Part shown: piece after piece, positions 8,858-17,314 of the stretch
Layout of the letters: each line of letters opens with the position of its first letter
Numbering within the stretch: position 1 is the first letter of the stretch
From: Helicobacteraceae bacterium
Lineage (GTDB): Bacteria > Campylobacterota > Campylobacteria > Campylobacterales > Sulfurimonadaceae
Reading direction: 5' to 3'
NCBI GenBank assembly: GCA_013138865.1
Contig: WTBY01000005.1
Coordinates: 62,001-126,000, forward strand
Length of the DNA: 64,000 nucleotides
Notes under the pieces: model-generated
What the model saw: the letters and a program-made list of their open reading frames with translations, nothing else
Told to the model about the DNA's origin: nothing
Databases searched by the model: none
Translations under genes and position numbers: made by a program

Positions 8858-9737
8858 AAAAATAATTTCAAGGCTTGAGGGCGGACTGGGAAATCAAATG
8901 TTTCAATATGCTTTTGCTAAAGCATTTAGTTTGAGAAATAAAGCAAACTTTTACTTAGATAAAACATCTGGTTTTGATTTTGATATATATAAAAGAGTAT
9001 ATTTATTATATCAGTTTTCAGGGCCTACAAAAGTGGATGAAAATATTGGACTTTATCAACTATATAAAAATAGGTATATAAGAAAACTTTTTCGTATGCT
9101 TAATAATTCTCTTGGGCTTAATATGATTTTGCAAGAAAAAAATATACACACATACAATAAAATATACTTATTAAGTCAAAATCTTTTACTAGTTTTAGAA
9201 GGTTATTGGCAAAGTCCAAAATACTTTAGTGAATATATAGAAATTATTAAAAAAGATTTTGAGATAGTAGAGACTATGGAAGAAGCCACTCTAGAAGAAG
9301 CAGAGTTAATAAATAGTTGTAAAATAACTACAGCACTATGCTTTAGGTTTTTTCAAGAGGTTGAAAATGCTGATATGGATTTTCAAAAAAAAGCACTATA
9401 TTATAATAAAGCTATAGGAAAAATTGAAAATAATTTAACTGAACAAAAATTTGTTGTCTTCTGTAATGACGTTACTATGGCTAAAGAATTTATTCAAAAC
9501 TATTTATCACTTAATCATAGTAATGTAATATACATTTCTGAAAAAAGTGAAAATGAGAGAGCTGTACAAGACTTATATCTATTAAAATTATGTAATAACT
9601 ACATATTATCAGCAAGTACACTCCATTGGTGGGGTGCATTTCTATCACATAATCCAAATAAGATTATCACACAAAAAAATTATGTTAATAATGATATTAT
9701 TCAAGATGAATGGGAAGTTGTAAACTTAAATGAATAA
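8847..9737 (+). CDS. Alpha-1,2-fucosyltransferase family protein (GT11)
   Basis: Start chosen at the ATG at 8847 (MKNKKIISRLEGG) because the family begins here; an ATG at 8802 would add 15 residues without family resemblance. 296 residues. RLEGGLGNQMFQYAFAKAF is the GT11 N-terminal signature, and STLHWWGAFLSHN matches the conserved WWGA motif. The HxRRxDY donor motif, normally present in the middle, is degenerate here (ALCFRFFQEV). It would use GDP-L-fucose made by the manC-gmd-fcl genes. Either a diverged specificity or a weakened enzyme is possible. It overlaps both neighbours by a few bases. Confidence 0.85.
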   Translation: MKNKKIISRLEGGLGNQMFQYAFAKAFSLRNKANFYLDKTSGFDFDIYKRVYLLYQFSGPTKVDENIGLYQLYKNRYIRKLFRMLNNSLGLNMILQEKNIHTYNKIYLLSQNLLLVLEGYWQSPKYFSEYIEIIKKDFEIVETMEEATLEEAELINSCKITTALCFRFFQEVENADMDFQKKALYYNKAIGKIENNLTEQKFVVFCNDVTMAKEFIQNYLSLNHSNVIYISEKSENERAVQDLYLLKLCNNYILSASTLHWWGAFLSHNPNKIITQKNYVNNDIIQDEWEVVNLNE

Positions 9738-10707
9738 TGCAGTTTGCCTAGATAGTTTTTACTCTACTACAAGATTAGTAACAGCTCTAAAACCAAGTAT
9801 TAAAAATAAACTTTCTGGGTCATATAAGTCTACACTGTTTTTAGATAACAATGAAACTAGAGGTTATGAAGGCGGGCTTAGAAAACAAGGATATTTCAAA
9901 AATTCTTATAAACTAAAGCCATTGATTAGTATTATTACTATTGTATATAATGGAGAGAAATATTTAGAGGAGACAATATTAAGTGTTATTTCTCAATCAT
10001 ATGATAATATTGAATATATTATCATTGATGCAAATTCTACTGATGGAACTATTGATATTTTAAAAAAATATGACAGTCAAATTGATTACTGGGTAAGCGA
10101 AAGCGATAGCGGAATGTATGAAGCACTTACTAAAGGTTTTAGTTGTATTAGTGGTGATTTTATGGGATATATTAACTCTGATGATTATTTTTTACCTAAT
10201 GCAATTAAAACTATAGCTGAACTCCATATTGCCAAACCTAATTTACAATGGATAACAGGAATTAATAGCTGGTACAACTCTAATGGTTCTATTATCAGAA
10301 CTCAATTACAACTACCGTACAGAAATGAGTTTATAGATAAAGGTATATACGGTACAAAACTACCATATATTCAACAAGAAAATACATTTTGGAATACAAA
10401 TTTACTACAATACATAGATTTAAAAACTTTTTCTTCTTTTAAATTAGCTGGTGATTACTATATGTGGTTAAGCTTTTCAAAGTATGTACAACTAAATACT
10501 GTTAGTAGTGCATTTGCTGGTTTCAGGAAGCATGAAAATAATAAAAGTCTGGAGCAAGAAAAGTATTTAAATGAAATAAAGCCATATGTAGGTAATTGTA
10601 AACTAACTCTAAGACAAAGAGTGATATTTTTGTATGATAAGTTTGTATCTCTATTATGCTCAGAAAATGTAATAAAAAAATTATTTAAAAATATAGTTGA
10701 GTTATAA
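9730..10707 (+). CDS. Glycosyltransferase family 2
   Basis: A 325-residue GT-A enzyme. After a 60-residue N-terminal extension (ending in EGGLRKQGYFKNS) comes PLISIITIVYNGEKYLEETI, IIIDANSTDGT, YWVSESDSGMYEAL and YINSDDYF, the four standard GT2 motifs with SDD as the metal-binding DxD-like site. It is clearly paralogous to the next gene, which shares ISIIT, IIID, STDGT, YWVSE, GxYxA and the DDY motif, so a tandem duplication is likely. The extension is missing from the paralogue. Confidence 0.88.
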   Translation: MNNAVCLDSFYSTTRLVTALKPSIKNKLSGSYKSTLFLDNNETRGYEGGLRKQGYFKNSYKLKPLISIITIVYNGEKYLEETILSVISQSYDNIEYIIIDANSTDGTIDILKKYDSQIDYWVSESDSGMYEALTKGFSCISGDFMGYINSDDYFLPNAIKTIAELHIAKPNLQWITGINSWYNSNGSIIRTQLQLPYRNEFIDKGIYGTKLPYIQQENTFWNTNLLQYIDLKTFSSFKLAGDYYMWLSFSKYVQLNTVSSAFAGFRKHENNKSLEQEKYLNEIKPYVGNCKLTLRQRVIFLYDKFVSLLCSENVIKKLFKNIVEL

Positions 10708-10711
10708 GACA

Positions 10712-11497
10712 ATGAAAACTAAACCACTTATATCAATAATAACAGTAGTCTTCAATGGCAAAAAATTCTTAGAGCGAACCATAAAAAGTGTTTTATCTCA
10801 AACTCATCCAAATATAGAGTACATTATAATAGATGGTGGTTCAACTGATGGAACTGTTGATATTATAAAAAAATATGACAAATCCATAAGTTACTGGGTA
10901 AGTGAGAAAGATAATGGCATATATGACGCTATGAATAAAGGTTTAAAAGTAGCAACTGGAAAATACATAGGTATTCTTAATGCAGATGATTACTATGCAC
11001 CAAATGCAGTTGAGTTAAGCCTTGAAAAACTTGCAGAGACTAACACTGACTATAGTGTAGCAAAAGTGCAGTTTTTTAACTCAAAAGTTGTGGCTACTCC
11101 TATATTCCCGCTTAAAAAAAGTTTTATATATCAAGAGATGATGTACCCACATATAGGTGCTTTTATTTCAAAAGTGGCTTACGAAAAAGTAGGCTTGTTT
11201 GATACTAGCTACAAAATAGCAGGTGACTTTGATATGGCACTTAAAATACATTTAGCAAATTTTGAAGCTTGTTATGTTGATAGTGTTATAGGTTTTTTAG
11301 AAGAGGGTGGTGTGAGTAGTAGTACTAGAACTAATGAAGAGTTTATGCAAGTTTCAATTGCACATGGAAAGTCAAAACTATCTGCATACTTGATGTATAT
11401 AAAACAACTTGTAAATATGAAGTTACATTCAATTTTACCAAAAACCTTAAGAAGTACTATTATGAGCCTTAAAAATAGCCGTTATAAAGTTAAGTGA
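10712..11497 (+). CDS. Glycosyltransferase family 2 (tandem paralogue)
   Basis: Start taken at the ATG at 10712 (MKTKPLISIIT); a TTG at 10697 is possible but overlaps the previous stop. 261 residues. Motifs: PLISIITVVFNGKKFLE, IIIDGGSTDGT, YWVSEKDNGIYDAMNKG, GILNADDYY. It is more like the widespread WcaA/PGL-type GT2 enzymes than its neighbour and lacks the N-terminal extension. Last gene of the 4851-11497 run; an AAATAGCC/GGCTATTT inverted repeat spans its 3' end (11473-11521) with a long loop and may act as a weak end signal. Confidence 0.88.
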   Translation: MKTKPLISIITVVFNGKKFLERTIKSVLSQTHPNIEYIIIDGGSTDGTVDIIKKYDKSISYWVSEKDNGIYDAMNKGLKVATGKYIGILNADDYYAPNAVELSLEKLAETNTDYSVAKVQFFNSKVVATPIFPLKKSFIYQEMMYPHIGAFISKVAYEKVGLFDTSYKIAGDFDMALKIHLANFEACYVDSVIGFLEEGGVSSSTRTNEEFMQVSIAHGKSKLSAYLMYIKQLVNMKLHSILPKTLRSTIMSLKNSRYKVK

Positions 11498-11558
11498 AAT
11501 TAAGGCTATTTATTGTTTATGATATAATAAGTACATTAATATTTAAAAGGTTTTTTAT

Positions 11559-11754
11559 ATGTATAAAGTAGTAATATTTACATTTTTATATTATTTTAGC
11601 TGCTGTAGGTATCCATTTGTATTTAGATGCTAGAAAAGATAAGTATAGCAGAGCCTCAGAAAACAAAATAAAGGAGATTGTTTTTGCACTTAAAGAGTTA
11701 GCACAAGATGATCCTAAGGTTTATAAGTCTTTAAAGGTAGCAGGCCTTATTTAA
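11559..11754 (+). pseudogene. Frameshifted small membrane protein gene
   Basis: An ATG at 11559 with the upstream TAAAAGG opens MYKVVIFTFLYYF and then hits a stop after 25 codons. A different frame from about 11599 reads LAAVGIHLYLDARKDKY and on to LKVAGLI and TAA at 11754. Joined, they make one 60-70 residue protein with an N-terminal membrane helix and a soluble tail, so a one-base indel near 11595-11600 broke the gene. It fills most of the 284-base gap between the glycosyltransferase and the MNT gene. No named family recognised; a sequencing indel is an alternative. Confidence 0.5.
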
Positions 11755-11781
11755 AAATACTTAACTACGATAAGGGATAGA

Positions 11782-12072
11782 ATGCGGCTCTCAAAAAATG
11801 ATTTACAAATTATTAAATTAGTTATATTGAAGTATATTAGTGATGCTAAAATTATACTGTTTGGTAGTCGAGTACATGACCATAAAAAGGGTGGAGATAT
11901 CGATTTATTAGTTCAAACACAGCATGATCTTAGTTTACAAACACAACTAACTATATTATCAGAAATAGAGTATTGTGGGCTCTCAAGAAAGATAGATCTT
12001 CTAGTTGAGACACCATTAAATAAAAGCACTAACATTATTACAACAGCAATTAAAGAAGGAATAGTATTATGA
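11782..12072 (+). CDS. mntA: MNT-type nucleotidyltransferase antitoxin (pair 1)
   Basis: A 96-residue minimal nucleotidyltransferase. LFGSRVHDHKKGGDIDLLV holds the GS-x9-D-x-D catalytic signature. In the MntA-HepT family the antitoxin AMPylates a tyrosine of the HEPN toxin and so blocks its RNase activity. It overlaps the HEPN gene by four bases (ATGA). Closest relatives in this window are the MNT genes at 32098 and 33555, which share the GS-x9-DID spacing and RxGGDIDL; the genes at 36217 and 42190 belong to a second subgroup. RBS AAGGGA. Confidence 0.85.
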   Translation: MRLSKNDLQIIKLVILKYISDAKIILFGSRVHDHKKGGDIDLLVQTQHDLSLQTQLTILSEIEYCGLSRKIDLLVETPLNKSTNIITTAIKEGIVL

Positions 12073-12518
12073 TTAACGATATTATAAAAAAAGTAGAGTT
12101 ACATAAAAAAAGGGCTAAAGCTGCTTTAAATGAAATTCAAACTTGGACTACTCTTGATTGTGAAATATTTGAGAATTTTGAAAAAGTTAAGACAGTAGAC
12201 AGCTTTATTTATAGGTTTATAAAATTACAAGATATTATGGGAGAAAAATTATTTAAAACATTTTTAGATGAAATTGGTGAGTACAAAGATGATATGTCGT
12301 TATTAGATATATTAGATAAGTTAGAAAAATTCAACATATTAGATAACCCAATTAGATGGATGGAATATAGAAAATTAAGAAATAAGCTAACACACGAATA
12401 CCCAAATAATGAAGAAGATGTTATAGAAGGTATTGCACTAGCTATTGAAGTGTTTAATGAGATAGAGATCATTTTTAATAATATAATAAAATATAAAAAT
12501 AACATTAGCATCAACTAG
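12069..12518 (+). CDS. hepT: HEPN-domain RNase toxin (pair 1)
   Basis: A 149-residue helical protein. RNKLTHEYP near residues 103-110 is the R-x4-H-x-Y motif of HepT toxins, whose Arg and His form the RNase site and whose Tyr is the AMPylation target. DSFIYRFIKLQD is another family block shared with the HEPN proteins at 32382 and 33842. Overlap with the upstream MNT gene supports a type VII (MntA-HepT) TA operon. It sits between two glycosyltransferase genes, so it interrupts the glycan operon. Confidence 0.85.
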   Translation: MINDIIKKVELHKKRAKAALNEIQTWTTLDCEIFENFEKVKTVDSFIYRFIKLQDIMGEKLFKTFLDEIGEYKDDMSLLDILDKLEKFNILDNPIRWMEYRKLRNKLTHEYPNNEEDVIEGIALAIEVFNEIEIIFNNIIKYKNNISIN

Positions 12519-12530
12519 AGTAATACACAA

Positions 12531-13652
12531 GTGAAGAAAAAGCTAGCTATTTTAATTTACTCACTAGGTGCAGGTGGTGCTGAAAAAGTTGTAACAACAC
12601 TTCTACCTGCATTAATTGAAAAATTTGATGTAACTTTAGTCTTAATGAATGAAACTATAAGTTATGATCTTAAAGGGTTTAATAATATACATTTTCTAGA
12701 AAACTCAGTAGCAACTGAAAATGGCTTTTTAAAACTACTAAAGCTTCCTTTTTTAGCATATAAGTACAAACAATTTGCTAATAAAAATTGTATAGACCTA
12801 TCACTTTCACTACTTGTACGTCCAAACTTAATTGCTATACTCTCAAAACTTATGGGCAGTAAGTCAACTATTATAGTAAGTGAACACTCATTAGTTTCTC
12901 AACAGTACTCTTATAAGAACTTACAATCTAAAATAAATAAATTTCTAATAAAAATATTTTATAACCATAGTGATCGTATAGTGGCTGTTTCAAATGGAGT
13001 AGCTAAAGATCTGACAAATAATTTTCATATTAAAAATCAAATTACAACTATTTATAACCCTATTGAACTTGATGAAATAGATCGTAAAAAAGTAGAAGAG
13101 GTAGACTTTAACTTCGATAAGTTTACATTTATTACGATCGGACGTTTAGATGATGGAAAAAACCATAAGTTAATGATTTCAGCCTTTTCAAAACTAACTG
13201 ATCGCAATACTCAACTACTTATTATAGGTGAGGGTGATTTAAGAGCACCACTTGAAAAGTTATCCGTAGATCTTGGTGTAGAACATAGAGTTTTTTTAAT
13301 AGGTCAAGTAAGTAACCCTTATAAATATTTACATAGAGCCAATTGTTTTTTACTAACTTCTAAATATGAATCTTTTGGAATGGTACTAGTAGAAGCACTA
13401 GCTTGTGACTTACCTATAATTAGTACAGAGTGTGAAAGTGGACCAATAGAGATCCTAAAAACTAAAGAGTTTACTTATGCTATTTTAGTTGAAAACTATT
13501 CGCAAGAACTTTTTACAAAAGCAATGCAAACACTTTTGAGCGATCGCAGTCTGTTAGAGTTATATAAAAAATCAGCTAAAGTCAGATCGCATGACTTTGC
13601 TAAGAAAATAGCAATTAAACAATATGTAAAACTTTTAGATGAGGTGTCTTAA
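12531..13652 (+). CDS. Glycosyltransferase family 4
   Basis: A 373-residue GT-B enzyme with a GTG start (CACAA-GTG). LAILIYSLGAGGAEKVVTTLLPAL is the GT4 acceptor-domain signature with the GGAE loop; SDRIVAVSNGVAKDL, FTFITIGRLDDGKNH and TSKYESFGMVLVEALACDLP (E-x7-E donor motif) follow in order. It resembles the GalNAc/hexose transferases PglA/PglH/PglJ of Campylobacter N-glycan assembly, but sequence alone does not give the donor. The abutting GT61 gene is presumably co-transcribed. Confidence 0.88.
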   Translation: MKKKLAILIYSLGAGGAEKVVTTLLPALIEKFDVTLVLMNETISYDLKGFNNIHFLENSVATENGFLKLLKLPFLAYKYKQFANKNCIDLSLSLLVRPNLIAILSKLMGSKSTIIVSEHSLVSQQYSYKNLQSKINKFLIKIFYNHSDRIVAVSNGVAKDLTNNFHIKNQITTIYNPIELDEIDRKKVEEVDFNFDKFTFITIGRLDDGKNHKLMISAFSKLTDRNTQLLIIGEGDLRAPLEKLSVDLGVEHRVFLIGQVSNPYKYLHRANCFLLTSKYESFGMVLVEALACDLPIISTECESGPIEILKTKEFTYAILVENYSQELFTKAMQTLLSDRSLLELYKKSAKVRSHDFAKKIAIKQYVKLLDEVS

Positions 13653-14669
13653 ATGAAAAAGGAACTTTTATTAAAAAACTCTAGCTCTGATCGCATAGCT
13701 CCTATGAACCTAACAGAAGCAGATGAGAAGCTTTTTGGACATGAACTTAGCTCTATGCAAAATGATGTTTATATGTATAGTTTTAAAAATATGACCATCA
13801 AGTTTCCTCTTTTTTATGAAAATAATACATATAATAGTGTGATCGCTAGTTATGTATATAAAGATATTAGTAGAGCTAAGTTAACAGTCGCAAGAGTTGC
13901 AAAGAAATTAAGAAAATTTACTTTTAAAAAAGAGAGATTAAAAGGGAAATATTTATGGATTACAGACACTTTAAGTAATGGTTATTTTCACTGGCTAGCA
14001 GATGTACTCCCAAAGTTAGTTATGCTAAAAGAAGAATATAAAAGTAAAGTTCTGTTGCAAAGTAAATATAAAGAGTTCTCTTATGTTGAAAAATCTCTGA
14101 ACTACTTAGGTTATGAAGTTCACTACTTTAATGAAGTAGACAGTGTTGAAGTAGAAGAGTTGCTTTTTATACCAAACATAGCAAATAGTGGAAGTTATTA
14201 CGAGGATAGTATGAACTTACTTCGAGAAGAGTTCTATAAATATTTCAAGTTTAATGTAAGTAAGTGTAAAAATGAAAAAGTGTACATAAGTAGAGCTAAA
14301 GCAACAAGGCGTAAAATAAAGAATGAAGAAGAGATCGAGACTATTTTAAAAAAGTATGAGTTTAATATTTATTACTTTGAAGAGTTAAGTTTTGAAGAGC
14401 AAGTTAAACTTATGTTAAATACTTCACACCTAATTTCACTTCATGGCGCAGGACTTACAAATATGTTATTTATGCCAAGTAACTCAAAAGTACTAGAGAT
14501 ACGATCGCAAGAAGATGATCATAATAACTGCTACTTTGCACTTACAAGTGCAATGGATCATAACTACTACTATACCTTAGCTAAGAATGAGACTAATAAC
14601 TTTCACAGTGGAGATGTGATCGTAGATCTAGAAAAGTTTGAAAAAGCTATTAGGTACATTCTTTTATAG
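13653..14669 (+). CDS. Glycosyltransferase family 61 protein (DUF563)
   Basis: A 338-residue protein starting one base after the GT4 stop. The GT61 pattern is clear: GYFHWLADVLPKLVML, a central KVYISRAKATRRKIKNE, EELSFEEQVKLM and then SLHGAGLTNMLFMP, where HGAGLTN is the hallmark. GT61 enzymes transfer xylose or N-acetylglucosamine in eukaryotes and are common but uncharacterised in bacterial polysaccharide loci. It likely adds a side sugar. It contains several GATCGC words, unlike the AT-rich genes at 4851-10707. Confidence 0.85.
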   Translation: MKKELLLKNSSSDRIAPMNLTEADEKLFGHELSSMQNDVYMYSFKNMTIKFPLFYENNTYNSVIASYVYKDISRAKLTVARVAKKLRKFTFKKERLKGKYLWITDTLSNGYFHWLADVLPKLVMLKEEYKSKVLLQSKYKEFSYVEKSLNYLGYEVHYFNEVDSVEVEELLFIPNIANSGSYYEDSMNLLREEFYKYFKFNVSKCKNEKVYISRAKATRRKIKNEEEIETILKKYEFNIYYFEELSFEEQVKLMLNTSHLISLHGAGLTNMLFMPSNSKVLEIRSQEDDHNNCYFALTSAMDHNYYYTLAKNETNNFHSGDVIVDLEKFEKAIRYILL

Positions 14670-14726
14670 CTTCTTAATGAGATTTATTTTATAATGCAAC
14701 TAAGAAAACTTTAAAAAGAGGTCATC

Positions 14727-15272
14727 ATGGGCGCTATTGATTATTTACCACACTATACTTATGCAGACTATAAGCTTTTTGAAGGTGCATGGGAATTATA
14801 TGAAGGGCATCCTATTGCTATGTCTCCTTCGCCTATGATTACTCATCAAGCACTAGCGAGTTTTATAATTACACAACTAACTAACAGCATAGATGAGTGT
14901 GATCGCTGTTTAGTTTTAGGTGAAGAGGACTACCGCGTTAATGAAGACACAGTTTTAAGACCTGATGTTGTGCTTATATGTGATGAACCTCATGATGCAT
15001 ACATAACAAAAGCACCAGAAATAGTAGTTGAAATACTCTCAAAATCAACAGCAAAAAATGATGAAAACTATAAGTTTAAAAAATATGAACAAGAAAAAGT
15101 AGGTTATTACGTACTTGTTTATCCCGGAGAGTTAAGAGCTAAGGTTTACAAGCTAGTAGATGGCAAGTACGACAAACAAGGTGACTACTCAACACAGAGT
15201 TATAAGTTTACAGATACACTTTGCAACGCAAGTATAGACTTTAACAAAGTTTTTAAACGCTTTAGAAAGTAG
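14727..15272 (+). CDS. Uma2 family endonuclease-like protein (DUF820)
   Basis: A 181-residue PD-(D/E)xK-fold protein: RPDVVLICDEP, then APEIVVEILSKSTAKNDENYKFKKYE and VGYYVLVYP, the family order. Uma2 proteins are abundant, mostly in cyanobacteria and other environmental bacteria, with no settled role. It has its own promoter-like sequence (TATAAT at 14690-14695) and RBS AAAGAGG. As a solitary gene in a glycan cluster it is probably accessory cargo. Confidence 0.85.
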   Translation: MGAIDYLPHYTYADYKLFEGAWELYEGHPIAMSPSPMITHQALASFIITQLTNSIDECDRCLVLGEEDYRVNEDTVLRPDVVLICDEPHDAYITKAPEIVVEILSKSTAKNDENYKFKKYEQEKVGYYVLVYPGELRAKVYKLVDGKYDKQGDYSTQSYKFTDTLCNASIDFNKVFKRFRK

Positions 15273-15334
15273 AAACTAGTGTATGAAAACTTATTATATA
15301 CTAAAAAATACACTAAATATGATTTGAAAAATAT

Positions 15335-16261
15335 ATGAATATTACAGTAGTCATACCAACTTATAAAGTTCGATCACATATAGAAAATGTGGTTAAATCA
15401 CTACCATCATTTATAAATAATATTATTGTAGTCGATGACAAATGCCCACAAAATAGTGGTGTATTTGTTGAAGAGTTAAACTTGAAAAAAGTAACAGTTA
15501 TTTTTCATCAAGAAAACCAAGGCGTAGGTGGTGCGATCGTAACTGGTTACAAAAAAGCTCTAGAGTTAAATTCAGACATAGTGGTTAAAGTTGATGGTGA
15601 TGGACAGATGAACCCTGAACATATAGAACAACTTGTAAAGCCTATAGTAGAAAACAGAGCAGACTACACTAAAGGTAACCGTTTTAGTGACTTTACTGCA
15701 CTTAAACAGATGCCAAAAGTTAGACTATTTGGAAATAGTGCCCTCTCATTCTTAGTAAAAGCAAGTAGTGGTTACTGGGACATAATGGATCCGACCAATG
15801 GCTTTACTGCGATCACAAAAGAGGCTATATTAGGACTAGAGTTAGACAAACTCTCAAAAAGGTATTTTTTTGAGTCAGATATGTTAATAAACCTAAATAT
15901 AGAAAACTCTGTAGTTAAAGATGTTGCGCTACCAGCAAAGTATGAAGAAGAAGAGAGTTCTTTAAGTGTTACTAAAGTACTTTTTGAGTTTCCTCCAAAG
16001 CTATTTAAAGGTTTTTTGAGAAGAATTTTCTACAAGTACTACATATACAACTTTAATATGGCTTCGATCTATATGCTTTTAGGTTTTCCTATGTTCATAT
16101 TTGGCTTTATTTATGGAAGTGTAAGTTGGTACACTTCAGTAGTAACTGGTGTTACAGCTTCAACAGGTTCAGTTATGCTTTCCGCCTTACCTATTATTTT
16201 AGGTGTGCAGTTTTTGCTTCAAGCTATCAGTATAGATATAAATAATTTACCAAGGAAATAA
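15335..16261 (+). CDS. Polyprenyl-phosphate glycosyltransferase, DPM1/GtrB-like GT2
   Basis: A 308-residue GT2 enzyme: ITVVIPTYKV, IIVVDDKCPQNSG, NQGVGGAIVTGYKKAL, VVKVDGDGQMNPEH (DGDGQ is typical of DPM1/GtrB enzymes), then DPTNGFTA. Two C-terminal membrane helices (about 246-262 and 280-300) anchor it. It should load a sugar onto undecaprenyl phosphate. With GtrA (16925) and a GT39 enzyme (17315) it resembles a three-part Gtr cassette that modifies O-antigen from the periplasmic side. A methyltransferase gene is inserted in the middle. Confidence 0.85.
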   Translation: MNITVVIPTYKVRSHIENVVKSLPSFINNIIVVDDKCPQNSGVFVEELNLKKVTVIFHQENQGVGGAIVTGYKKALELNSDIVVKVDGDGQMNPEHIEQLVKPIVENRADYTKGNRFSDFTALKQMPKVRLFGNSALSFLVKASSGYWDIMDPTNGFTAITKEAILGLELDKLSKRYFFESDMLINLNIENSVVKDVALPAKYEEEESSLSVTKVLFEFPPKLFKGFLRRIFYKYYIYNFNMASIYMLLGFPMFIFGFIYGSVSWYTSVVTGVTASTGSVMLSALPIILGVQFLLQAISIDINNLPRK

Positions 16262-16263
16262 TT

Positions 16264-16920
16264 ATGCAAAAATATATAACAAAAATAAATATGGATTTCT
16301 TACAAAATATACATACTGGGTATTATCATACTCCTATAATGTATTTTCATAAAAATATAGGAGTTAGATGGCTTTTTTGGGAAAGATTAAATCAAATATC
16401 AAAAATAATTCAAAAAAATGATTCAATGAAAAAAACTAAGTGTATTGATTTTGGAGGTGGAAGTGGAATATTCTTGCCAACACTGGCAAAATTATTTGAT
16501 GAGGTAATTTTAGTGGATTTAGAACCGTCTCAAGCTGAAATAATTATTAAAGAATATAACTTAACAAATTGTAAAATTATAAAGGGTAATATTTTTGAAT
16601 TAACATTTAAAAATATTGATTGTATTATTGCAGCTGATGTTATTGAACATTTTGATAATACATTAGATATTTTAAATCAATTAAAGACATTTATGAATAA
16701 TGACACATCCTTAATTACTTCATTACCAACTGAGAATTGGTTATATGTTTTATTAAGAAAAATTTTTAAACAAGAAAAACCAGTTGATCATTATTATGGT
16801 TCTGAAGAAATTGAAAAAGTTTTTAGAGCTAATGGATTAAAATCAACATATAATAAAAACATACCCATTTGTAAGCCATTTAATTTATTTGCAATTACAG
16901 AATGGAAAATAAATAGATAG
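16264..16920 (+). CDS. Class I SAM-dependent methyltransferase
   Basis: A 218-residue protein with the SAM loop IDFGGGSGIFLPTL, acidic end of strand 2 (ILVDLEPS), CIIAADVIEHF (motif of strand 4) and a C-terminal hydrophobic helix around LYVLLRKIF. RBS AAGGAA. Strongly AT-rich and free of GATCG words, unlike its flanking genes, so it and the next gene may have been acquired separately. It likely methylates a glycan or lipid-linked precursor; the substrate is unknown. Confidence 0.75.
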   Translation: MQKYITKINMDFLQNIHTGYYHTPIMYFHKNIGVRWLFWERLNQISKIIQKNDSMKKTKCIDFGGGSGIFLPTLAKLFDEVILVDLEPSQAEIIIKEYNLTNCKIIKGNIFELTFKNIDCIIAADVIEHFDNTLDILNQLKTFMNNDTSLITSLPTENWLYVLLRKIFKQEKPVDHYYGSEEIEKVFRANGLKSTYNKNIPICKPFNLFAITEWKINR

Positions 16921-16924
16921 TTAT

Positions 16925-17305
16925 ATGCTTAAATATATTAAAAGATTTGATTTTTTAAGATATGGGATAGTTGGTGCTTTCACTGTAGTTCTTGATTTTA
17001 CATTATTAGCTATTTTTTTTTCACTGTTAAATATAAATATAAATATTTCAATAACTCTAGCATATTTTTTAGCATCAATATGTAATTTTTTTATGCACAA
17101 GTATTTTACGTTTAAAAGTAAAAGTAAAATTTTTAAAGAATTAAAAAAATTTATTTTTATAGTGTTAGTAACTTATACTGCAACAATTATAATCGTTAAT
17201 TACTTAATATTACAAAATTTTAATATATATGAATCTAAAATAATTGCACTTATTTTTTCATATTTAGTTGTGTATATAATTAGTAAATTTTATATTTATA
17301 AATAA
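16925..17305 (+). CDS. gtrA: GtrA family flippase-like membrane protein
   Basis: A 126-residue protein with four predicted membrane helices. FLRYGIVGAFTVVLDFTLL at the N-terminus and a central NFFMHKYFTFKSKSK are the GtrA (PF04138) signatures. GtrA-family members are thought to help flip undecaprenyl-phosphate-linked sugars. Its place between a GtrB-like GT2 and a GT39 membrane enzyme fits a Gtr-type modification module. Confidence 0.8.
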   Translation: MLKYIKRFDFLRYGIVGAFTVVLDFTLLAIFFSLLNININISITLAYFLASICNFFMHKYFTFKSKSKIFKELKKFIFIVLVTYTATIIIVNYLILQNFNIYESKIIALIFSYLVVYIISKFYIYK

Positions 17306-17314
17306 AGGTTTAAA

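Noticed and set aside
12209-12514. A 101-codon minus-strand frame
   Set aside because: Overlaps the HEPN toxin gene with R-x4-H-x-Y; antisense shadow.
16264-16920. Assignment of this methyltransferase to the phosphoramidate pathway
   Set aside because: It is 35 kb away from that block and inside a Gtr-like set; no specific evidence.
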